Of a stretch of DNA of 9,566 nt, positions 1 to 5,631 are shown one piece after another. The position numbers were made by a program, and so were the translations under genes. The stretch is taken from positions 1 through 9,566 of the forward strand of contig CAZUXY010000096.1 of assembly GCA_964624235.1 (NCBI GenBank), given 5' to 3'. The notes under the pieces were generated by a model. That model was not told where the DNA came from. It saw only the letters and a list, made by a program, of their open reading frames with translations, and did not search any database. The stretch comes from CAZUXY01 sp964624235 (lineage in GTDB: Bacteria > Spirochaetota > UBA4802 > UBA5368). Numbering within the stretch: position 1 is the stretch's first letter; each line of letters starts with the position of its first letter.

Positions 1-849
1 GACGAGGAGATGCTCGTCGCGATGAAGCGCGCCGGGTGCGAGCAGGTCCAGTTCGGTGTGGAGTCGGGTTCTGAAAGGATACTGGCGCGCTATGATAAGA
101 AAACCGGCGTCGACTCGATACGGGAGGCCGCGCGGCTCGCCCGCAGGGTGGGCCTGTACCTTTTCTACTACCTGATGACCGGGATGGAGGGGGAAACGGC
201 GGCCGACGTGAAAAAAACCGTCGCCCTCATCCGCTCCACACTTCCCGGCGACGGCATCGTGTCCCCGGTGGCGCTGTATCCCGGAACGCGGCTTTACCGG
301 GAGGCGGTAAAAAACCGCCTTGATGAACGGGTATGGTTCAGGGACCGCAGTCCCGGGGTATACCTGAGAAACGACCCCGTGGTCGGGGAGTGGATGGATA
401 TCCTGGTGAACGAGCTGGGTATGATACGGGAACGTTCGTGGTACCGTGCCGGGGATTTCGCCGCGCACAGGGGCGTTGCGGGTGATGACTGCTGGGTGAC
501 CGATATACTGGAGGGCGACTATTCTCTCGACGGGGAAGACCATGCGTCAGCTGAAAAATGCTACCGAAGGGTCATGGAACGGCATCCGGAAAACTGCTGG
601 GGGTATCTGCGCATGGGGAAGTCGCGCTTCATGGCAGGGGACTATAGCGCCGCCGGAGAAAATTTCACGAAAGTCACCCGTCTGGTCCCGAATTATTACG
701 GGGGCTGGCTGAAGCTGGCCGAAAGCATGGTGGCGCGGGGAGACAGGTCCGGCGCGGCCGTGTGTGTGAAGGAAGCCGGAAGGTTGAATCCTTACGATCC
801 CCGCATTAAAAACCTCAAGGTCCTCTTGAACCGTCGCAGGTCCTCTTAG
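1..849 (+). CDS. Radical SAM protein (C-terminal part) with TPR tail; 5' end outside the window
   Basis: The reading frame is open from base 1 and ends at TAG 847-849, leaving 282 visible residues. The first visible residues (DEEMLVAMKRAGCEQVQFGV) followed by ESGSERIL are typical of the later half of the radical SAM barrel in B12-binding-domain radical SAM proteins. A further barrel strand follows near visible residues 57-75 (YYLMTGMEGETAADV, like the family's 'G.PGET' segment). The CxxxCxxC cluster motif and any cobalamin-binding domain would lie upstream and cannot be seen. From about residue 168 to 269 there are roughly three TPR-like helical repeats, each ending near a proline (HPEN, VPNY, NPYD), which suggests protein binding. 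The substrate is unknown. The frame has an ATG at 10, but the sequence before it is clearly coding, so 10 is not the start. Radical SAM identity is fairly sure, the TPR tail likely, and the reaction not assignable. Confidence 0.82.
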   Translation, partial: DEEMLVAMKRAGCEQVQFGVESGSERILARYDKKTGVDSIREAARLARRVGLYLFYYLMTGMEGETAADVKKTVALIRSTLPGDGIVSPVALYPGTRLYREAVKNRLDERVWFRDRSPGVYLRNDPVVGEWMDILVNELGMIRERSWYRAGDFAAHRGVAGDDCWVTDILEGDYSLDGEDHASAEKCYRRVMERHPENCWGYLRMGKSRFMAGDYSAAGENFTKVTRLVPNYYGGWLKLAESMVARGDRSGAAVCVKEAGRLNPYDPRIKNLKVLLNRRRSS

Positions 850-2327
850 CCGATCTTCCCGCCGCCGCGCCATTCGTACAGCGCTATGGCGGTCGCCGTC
901 GCGGCATTGAGCGATTCCACCCCCGGGCCTATGGGTATCGACACCGAGTGTTTTTTCAAGGCAGGAGGGAGCCCCGGCCCTTCCACACCCGGCAGCAGCA
1001 GAAACCGTGCGGGAAAGGTGAATTCCCTGAGCGGCACGCCGGCGGCATCCAGGGTCACGAGGGGCAGCCTGTGGGTATCCGCGATGGACGCCACCTCGTC
1101 TATGGAAGGGCCCCGTGTGACGTTCACCGAGAAAACGGCGCCGCCCGAAGCGCGGACCGCTCTGGGGTGAAAGGGAAAGGCCGCCTCACGCAGCGCGACG
1201 ATCCGGGGCACCTCGAAAGCCGCCGCCGTCCGTATCACCGCGCCTACGTTCGACGGGTCCTGGAAGGGGACCAGCAGTGTGCACCCCTCGTTCGCTTGGG
1301 GTATCCACGGTTCAAGGGGCGGATGCTCCATTACCAGGAGCGGTGATCCTGTGGTGAACTGGTCCAGCTCGTTGTACAATCCCTTTTTGAGTATGTAAAG
1401 CCGGGAGCTTTCGTCAAACTCCGCGATCGCCGCCATGAGGGCGGGATCGTCTTCGGCATACCCGTCGTAAATAATGAGCGCCCGCGCGTTCCCGGGATGG
1501 GACCGCAACAGGTCCAGGACCTCCTTCTTCCCCGCCGCGAGCAGCCTGCCGCTTTTCTTTATGCCCTCAACAGAGGAAAGCCTTTTGAACTCCCTGTAGG
1601 TTTTGTTTTCAGTTGACGTGATTTCCTTCCCCATGGTCTCTCCGGCACGCGTCAATATCCGATAGGTCTTCCTGCGGCGGTCTGATCGCTTTTCCAGTAT
1701 CAACAGCCTGCGCCGGTGGCCGGTTCCCGGCAGCACATATTCCCTGTCCTGGATCAGGCTGAAGCCGTCGCGGTTTTTCCGCGACAGCGTTTCCAGGTCC
1801 TTTGCGGCCGCCGGTCCCTTCATGAAAATCACCATTCCCCCCGGGGGGAGAAAATGAATTACCCTGGACAGCGTATCATCGACGGTTTCCAGGGCGCGGG
1901 TGATAACGCCCGAAGTGTCGAAAAACGAGTGCTCCCCAACCAGGTGCGGATAGATGCTCACTTTTTCCAGTCCCAGTTCCGCGACGGCCATCTCCAGAAA
2001 CGAGACCCTCTTGTGGCGGGGTTCCGCCAGTACCAGCTCCAGCCGGGGCTCCATTATTTTCAGGGGGATGCCGGGAAACCCGGCTCCGGTCCCTATGTCC
2101 AGCAGTGACGCGGGCATACTGAAAAACTTCAATATGTATATTGAATCGATAAAGTGCTTGATGATGATATCGTCAAACCGGGTAAGCCGGGAAAGGTCGA
2201 GTTCCCTGTTGTGGGAGGCGATCAGGGTGTAAAAACGCCAGAACAGCTCTTCCTGCGGGGAGGTAAGATCTATTCCGGCCGACCGGAACAAACCGGCCAT
2301 TGTTGATCTGTCGGGACGCTCTTTCAT
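846..2327 (-). CDS. rsmG: Fused RsmG 16S rRNA m7G methyltransferase / SpoU (TrmH-family) RNA methyltransferase
   Basis: A single 493-residue frame. Residues 1-214 match RsmG/GidB: the KHFIDS segment at 57-62, the SAM-binding loop LLDIGTGAGFPGIPLKI at 75-91, and the ending RRRLLILEK, which is about the normal full length of RsmG. RsmG makes m7G in the 530 loop of 16S rRNA (G527 in E. coli). Residues 234-493 are a complete SpoU/TrmH enzyme. It has an N-terminal substrate-binding segment (ITSTENKTYREFKRL) and a knotted SPOUT domain with motif 1 (DPSNVGAVIRT, 357-367), motif 2 (LLPGVEGPGL, 444-453) and motif 3 (IPIGPGVESLNAATA, 464-478), with N360, R366, E449, S472 and N474 present. The target of this half is unknown. 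The start ATG (2325-2327) has only a weak GGA upstream but sits about 22 bases below a good promoter-like pair. An internal ATG at 1634 could give a separate SpoU protein. Both domain calls are strong; whether one or two polypeptides are made is open. Confidence 0.9.
   Translation of the reverse strand: MKERPDRSTMAGLFRSAGIDLTSPQEELFWRFYTLIASHNRELDLSRLTRFDDIIIKHFIDSIYILKFFSMPASLLDIGTGAGFPGIPLKIMEPRLELVLAEPRHKRVSFLEMAVAELGLEKVSIYPHLVGEHSFFDTSGVITRALETVDDTLSRVIHFLPPGGMVIFMKGPAAAKDLETLSRKNRDGFSLIQDREYVLPGTGHRRRLLILEKRSDRRRKTYRILTRAGETMGKEITSTENKTYREFKRLSSVEGIKKSGRLLAAGKKEVLDLLRSHPGNARALIIYDGYAEDDPALMAAIAEFDESSRLYILKKGLYNELDQFTTGSPLLVMEHPPLEPWIPQANEGCTLLVPFQDPSNVGAVIRTAAAFEVPRIVALREAAFPFHPRAVRASGGAVFSVNVTRGPSIDEVASIADTHRLPLVTLDAAGVPLREFTFPARFLLLPGVEGPGLPPALKKHSVSIPIGPGVESLNAATATAIALYEWRGGGKIG
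1632..1643 (-). promoter_or_regulatory. Possible internal ribosome binding site and start for a stand-alone SpoU product
   Basis: On the minus strand GGAGAG (1643-1638) precedes an in-frame ATG (1634-1632), with five bases between GGAG and ATG. The ATG is codon 232 of the fused frame, exactly between the two domains, and would give a 262-residue protein, a normal size for a SpoU/TrmH enzyme. This ribosome site is better than the one at the main start (2327). Use of it is inferred. Confidence 0.4.
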
Positions 2328-2356
2328 AATCCGCGGCGGTCCAAGTAGATTAGCGC

Positions 2357-2386
2357 AGTATATTCTTATAGGCCGGCGGGATTCAA
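2357..2386 (-). promoter_or_regulatory. Candidate sigma-70-type promoter for the rsmG-spoU fusion gene
   Basis: Reading the minus strand, TTGAAT (2386-2381) is followed after 18 bases by TATACT (2362-2357), which differs from the -10 consensus at one position. Transcription would begin near 2350, giving a leader of roughly 22 bases before the ATG at 2327. The element lies in the 138-base gap between the M23 gene and this gene, so the fusion gene may be transcribed independently of the upstream peptidase gene. Confidence 0.5.
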
Positions 2387-2443
2387 GCGTAAAGGCGCCG
2401 GTGACCGGTTTTTTTATACGGGCGTGTCAATGCCGGGCGAATC

Positions 2444-2475
2444 ACTGTGGGAAAGTTCCGCGGCCTCACCACAGT
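2444..2475 (-). other. Inverted repeat spanning the M23 stop codon
   Basis: ACTGTGG (2444-2450) and CCACAGT (2469-2475) form a perfect 7-base-pair stem with an 18-base loop that itself contains CCGCGG (2458-2463). The M23 stop codon lies inside the loop. There is no T-run after it on the minus strand, so it is not a standard rho-independent terminator. It may be a transcript 3'-end structure or chance. Confidence 0.25.
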
Positions 2476-3407
2476 ACTTTCATGGGATTGATGAGCCTGC
2501 CATTATGCCAGAGAGTGAAGTGGAGGTGAGGGCCGGTGGACCATCCGGTGGACCCGACCTTGCCTATCAGACGGCCCGCCGCCACCCGCTGTCCGTGACG
2601 AACGAATATCTGCGAAAGGTGTCCGTAGAGAGTGCGGTAACCTTTGGGATGATCGATGATAACGGCCAGCCCGTATCCTCCCATCCAGCCGGTGCTCGAG
2701 ACGACCCCCTCGCACGATGCTCCCACCAGGGTGCCGTATGGGGCGGCGATATCCACCCCGTTGTGGAAACTGTGGTGGTGAAATATGGGATGGTTCCTCC
2801 CGCCGAAAAACGAACTGAACCGGCCCGAAAGCGGCGAACGGAACATTTCGCGCACGGCGAATTTCTGCGCCATTTCATCGGTCATGGTGAGAGTTGAGGG
2901 CCTGGCGTCGGGAACGAATATCGCGATCGGTGCGCGGTTTTTCACAAGACGGTAATACAACCGGTACAACAGCGGGTGTTTCTGGACCAGTATATTGGAC
3001 GCGTCGGTCTGGTAGAGTGAGGCGATGTCTGTTATCTGATCGAAATCGTATATATAATGAAGGACCCCCATCCTTGAGGGAACGATGATCTTCTGGTTGA
3101 GCTTGGCTACCAGATCGTTCCAGTAAGGATTTGATCCCAGCAGGGTATCGATGTTGACGTTATGGGCACGTGCTATCTTCCAGAAATTGTCACCCTTTTT
3201 GATTTCCACTATGGCGAGCGTGAGATTTTTGAAACGGACGTTCTCCGCCACATGTTTAAGGTAGTCTTCCTCGGAATCGAACATTTCCTGTACACTGTCG
3301 GTGTAGGCGATACCGGGAGTCCATGCAACGTTATAAATGTAAAGAAAAGATACCATGAGAGCCGCCGCGGCGATGCCGCAGAGGGAATAGAGTTTTTTCC
3401 GGGGCAT
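2466..3407 (-). CDS. Membrane-anchored LysM / M23 (LytM-type) metallopeptidase
   Basis: A 313-residue peptidoglycan hydrolase, or a degenerate-sounding but apparently intact member of the family. Residues 6-28 form one hydrophobic segment after basic residues (MPRKK), so the protein is an inner-membrane signal anchor or is secreted to the periplasm. Residues 66-110 form a LysM-like domain (VEIKKGDNFWKIARAHNV to IIVPS), which binds glycan. Residues 115-166 look like a second, weaker LysM (LHYIYDFDQITDIASLY to IFVPD). Residues 190-313 are the M23 domain with the full set of metal and catalytic residues: H215 and D219 (HNGVD), H263 (YGHLS), and H294/H296 (PHLHF). It is therefore predicted to be active, cutting cross-link peptides in the wall. 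The ATG at 3407 has a good AAGGGGG site nine bases upstream. It is transcribed divergently from the Lol operon and points toward rsmG-spoU. The domain call is strong; a role in growth, division or daughter-cell separation cannot be chosen. Confidence 0.92.
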   Translation of the reverse strand: MPRKKLYSLCGIAAAALMVSFLYIYNVAWTPGIAYTDSVQEMFDSEEDYLKHVAENVRFKNLTLAIVEIKKGDNFWKIARAHNVNIDTLLGSNPYWNDLVAKLNQKIIVPSRMGVLHYIYDFDQITDIASLYQTDASNILVQKHPLLYRLYYRLVKNRAPIAIFVPDARPSTLTMTDEMAQKFAVREMFRSPLSGRFSSFFGGRNHPIFHHHSFHNGVDIAAPYGTLVGASCEGVVSSTGWMGGYGLAVIIDHPKGYRTLYGHLSQIFVRHGQRVAAGRLIGKVGSTGWSTGPHLHFTLWHNGRLINPMKVLW

Positions 3408-3463
3408 AAGACCCGTCCCCCTTCAATAGATAAAGATAACAGTTTTTGGTTTTACGGAACAGT

Positions 3464-3477
3464 GCGGCATCTGCCGC
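3464..3477 (-). other. Short hairpin in the M23 leader
   Basis: GCGGCA (3464-3469) and TGCCGC (3472-3477) are perfect inverted arms separated by two bases, about 60 bases above the M23 start codon and downstream of the candidate promoter, so within the predicted 5' leader. A two-base loop is too tight for a full RNA stem, so the inner pair would open. It could also be a DNA-binding half-site pair. Confidence 0.25.
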
Positions 3478-3502
3478 GACAAGACGATATATTGAGCATC
3501 CT

Positions 3503-3530
3503 ATGCTATTACTATCGGCAGAGAGGTCAA
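3503..3530 (-). promoter_or_regulatory. Candidate promoter for the M23 peptidase gene
   Basis: On the minus strand TTGACC (3530-3525) is followed after 16 bases by TAGCAT (3508-3503), matching the -35 and -10 consensus at five and four positions. The -10 overlaps a small palindrome, GCATCCTATGC (3496-3506), which could be an operator. The predicted leader is about 90 bases, long for this window. Confidence 0.4.
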
Positions 3531-3542
3531 GAAATATTTTAT

Positions 3543-3551
3543 GTTAATAAC
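3543..3551. promoter_or_regulatory. Palindrome between the two divergent -35 elements
   Basis: GTTAATAAC is a perfect 4+1+4 palindrome lying between the two outward-facing -35-like hexamers (3525-3530 minus, 3554-3559 plus). This is a natural place for a regulator that controls both directions. It is short and AT-rich, so chance is possible. Confidence 0.2.
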
Positions 3552-3553
3552 TA

Positions 3554-3583
3554 TTGACAAATAACGGTGAACGGGTAATGCAT
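3554..3583 (+). promoter_or_regulatory. Possible promoter for the Lol operon (perfect -35, poor -10)
   Basis: TTGACA (3554-3559) is a perfect -35 hexamer, but no hexamer at 16-18 bases downstream matches TATAAT at more than about two positions (TAATGC at 3576-3581, ATGCAT at 3578-3583). If used, transcription would start near 3588-3590 and leave roughly a 40-base leader before the ATG at 3630. A promoter with a weak -10 may need an activator. Confidence 0.3.
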
Positions 3584-3629
3584 TGTGGGTCATTCAGAAC
3601 GTAGATATCACTGGCGGCGGGTTGTGCGG

Positions 3630-4931
3630 ATGAATCCCTTCGAACTATTCATAGGTTTTCGTTACCTCAAGGCTAAAAAAAGCCAGGGCTTTATATCTTT
3701 CAACACGTTACTGTCCGTATTCATCGTGTTCCTGGGGGTTTTCATTTTAATCGTCGTCATTTCGGTGATGACGGGGTTCCAGAGCCAGATCAAGGACAAG
3801 ATCCTCGATGTAGACTCGCACATAACGGTATCCGGATACGCGGGCACGGCGGGGGAAGGTATAGCCGGTTACCGCGTGTTGCAGAACCGTATATTGAAGG
3901 TGAAGGGTGTGGTTTCGGTTAATCCCTACCTGCAGGGCCAGGGTCTTTTCCGCTACCGGAACAATATAAGCCCGGTGCTCATCAGGGGTATAGGCACCAG
4001 GGATCAAATACCCGAGGATATAAAAAAATTCATTACCGAAGGATCGAAAAGTTTCTCAACGCCGCGGGACATCATGATCGGCGCCGAGATGGCTTTCAAT
4101 TACAACATCAACAGGGGTGACTGGATAGAACTCATTGTGCCCCGCGGACGCCTTTCGGCGACTACCGGTGTCACCCCGGGCATAGGCGCCTTCAGGGTGG
4201 CCGGCTTTTTCAAGACCGGTTACTACGATTTCGATACCAGGCTGATAGTGATGTCGCTCCCTTCCTCTCAGCGGCTTTTCGATGTGGGCGATATTATATG
4301 GGGCCTGGGGATCAAGATCGCCGATATTTACAGGCTCGATTACACCGCATCGAGGATACAGGCGGCGATCGGGTTTGAGTACCAGACCTTGACCGCCGAA
4401 CAGAGGAACCAGAACCTGTTTTATGCGCTCAAACTCGAGAAACTCATTATGACCGTCATCCTCTTCCTGGTCATCATCGCGTCCGGTTTCACCATAATGG
4501 GCACCCTGGTGATGGTGGTGATGGAAAAACGCAAGGCCGTGGGGATACTTAAATCCATGGGCGCGGGCCAGGTCTCCATCATGGTGATTTTTGTGCTTGA
4601 AGGTTTTCTCATAGGCATAATCGGCAGCGCCCTGGGCGTGGTCTTCGGACTGGCGGCCTCGTTGAACCTCGAGTCCATTATACGATGGATCGAGGGGACG
4701 ATCAACAGCACCATGAGTTACGTCTACGCCAAGTTCAACCTGGGGCTTTATTTCAATATCTCACTGGTGCCCAAAAGCGTGTACTATATCGATACGATAC
4801 CCACCGAGATTACCCCCGAATTCATCGTATTGATCGCCATATTCGCGGTATTTCTCTCCACCGTTGCGGCGATATTCCCCTCCTGGCAGGCGTCGCGGCT
4901 CAGGCCTGTGGAAACCATCCGGTACGAGTAA
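3630..4931 (+). CDS. lolC/E: Lipoprotein-releasing ABC transporter permease (LolC/LolE family; possibly the single-permease LolF form)
   Basis: A 433-residue inner-membrane protein with the typical LolC/E layout: a short cytoplasmic start (FELFIGFRYL), transmembrane segment 1 at about 26-47 ending in VISVMTGFQ, a large periplasmic MacB-like domain at about 50-270, then three more membrane segments near 275-302, 325-350 and 397-420, and the cytoplasmic ending PSWQASRLRPVETIRYE. With LolD it takes mature outer-membrane lipoproteins out of the inner membrane and passes them to LolA. Only one permease gene is visible beside lolD, so it may act as a homodimer as in the LolF type, or its partner lies elsewhere. 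The frame extends upstream to a GTG at 3585, but that extension (MGHSERRYHWRRVVR) is unlike the family, so I chose the ATG at 3630; its ribosome site is weak (GGCGGG). Ten bases separate its stop from lolD. Confidence 0.9.
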   Translation: MNPFELFIGFRYLKAKKSQGFISFNTLLSVFIVFLGVFILIVVISVMTGFQSQIKDKILDVDSHITVSGYAGTAGEGIAGYRVLQNRILKVKGVVSVNPYLQGQGLFRYRNNISPVLIRGIGTRDQIPEDIKKFITEGSKSFSTPRDIMIGAEMAFNYNINRGDWIELIVPRGRLSATTGVTPGIGAFRVAGFFKTGYYDFDTRLIVMSLPSSQRLFDVGDIIWGLGIKIADIYRLDYTASRIQAAIGFEYQTLTAEQRNQNLFYALKLEKLIMTVILFLVIIASGFTIMGTLVMVVMEKRKAVGILKSMGAGQVSIMVIFVLEGFLIGIIGSALGVVFGLAASLNLESIIRWIEGTINSTMSYVYAKFNLGLYFNISLVPKSVYYIDTIPTEITPEFIVLIAIFAVFLSTVAAIFPSWQASRLRPVETIRYE

Positions 4932-4941
4932 GGGGGTGTCG

Positions 4942-5619
4942 ATGAACGGCAACGGAATAATCAGCGTTGATTCGGTCGAAAAGATCTACGGTTCAGGCAG
5001 GAACGCTCTGAAAGTTTTGAAGGGGGTCTCGCTTTCGATAAAGCGCGGTGAGATTGTTTCGATAGTGGGCCCTTCGGGCGCCGGCAAGTCCACACTCATG
5101 AACCTCATGGGGTGCCTGGACGGGTTCCAGTCGGGGAAACTGGTCATTATGGACAAGGAGGTTTCCGGTTCTTCGGTGGAAGACCTCTCCGGTTTCAGGA
5201 ACCGGCATATCGGTTTCGTCTTCCAGATGCACAACCTCCTCCCGGAATTCACCGCCCTTGAAAACGTAATGATGCCCCTCCTGATCCGCAGAACAGGGAG
5301 GAAGGAGAGCAGGGAAAGGGCCCTTTCGGTCATAGAAAAATTCAACATGCTGGACCGCATCGACCATAAGCCCGCGGAGATGTCGGGCGGCGAATGCCAG
5401 CGCATAGCCGTGGCCCGCGCCATCGTCGGGGCCCCTGACATCATCCTCGCCGATGAACCCACCGGCAGCCTGGACAGCGCCAATTCACGCCTGCTGATGG
5501 GCATACTCTTCGACCTCGGCAGGGAGAACAACAGCACCATCGTGGTCATCACCCATGACAGGGACATCGCATCGATGACCGAAAGGACGATAACACTCGT
5601 CGACGGAAGGATCGTCTAG
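4942..5619 (+). CDS. lolD: LolD-like ABC transporter ATP-binding protein
   Basis: A 225-residue ATPase of the MacB/LolD subfamily, the usual length for LolD. It powers lipoprotein release by the adjacent permease at the cytoplasmic face of the inner membrane. Visible motifs are Walker A (GPSGAGKST, residues 43-51), Q-loop (FVFQMHNLLPEFTALENV), signature MSGGECQRIAVARA (M and C in place of the usual L and Q), Walker B with catalytic glutamate (IILADEPTGSLD) and the H-loop (VVITHD). 'LLPEFTALENVMMPLLI' is characteristic of the LolD group. The start is the ATG at 4942, preceded by AAGGGGG (4930-4936), which overlaps the permease stop codon, so translation may be coupled. The frame continues further upstream only as overlap with the permease gene. 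MacB-type or FtsE ATPases are alternatives, but the LolC/E neighbour favours LolD. Confidence 0.9.
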   Translation: MNGNGIISVDSVEKIYGSGRNALKVLKGVSLSIKRGEIVSIVGPSGAGKSTLMNLMGCLDGFQSGKLVIMDKEVSGSSVEDLSGFRNRHIGFVFQMHNLLPEFTALENVMMPLLIRRTGRKESRERALSVIEKFNMLDRIDHKPAEMSGGECQRIAVARAIVGAPDIILADEPTGSLDSANSRLLMGILFDLGRENNSTIVVITHDRDIASMTERTITLVDGRIV

Positions 5620-5631
5620 AAGGAGCGGCCC

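Noticed and set aside
2396..2415. GCCGG-TGA-CCGGT followed by seven Ts on the plus strand, looking like a rho-independent terminator
   Set aside because: No plus-strand gene lies upstream; both flanking genes are on the minus strand, where this would read as an A-run before a hairpin. The stem is only four to five pairs.
2402..2430. TTGACA on the minus strand (2430-2425) as a promoter for rsmG-spoU
   Set aside because: No -10-like hexamer lies at 16-18 bases; TATAAA is only six bases away. The pair at 2386-2357 is much better.
3585..3629. Upstream GTG start for the Lol permease
   Set aside because: The added residues (MGHSERRYHWRRVVR) are strongly basic and unlike family N-termini, which begin just before the FIGFRYL segment; the ATG at 3630 fits better.
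4864..4941. Upstream start for lolD inside the permease gene
   Set aside because: The extension is simply the permease 3' end read in another frame; the ATG at 4942 has a good ribosome site and gives the usual LolD length.
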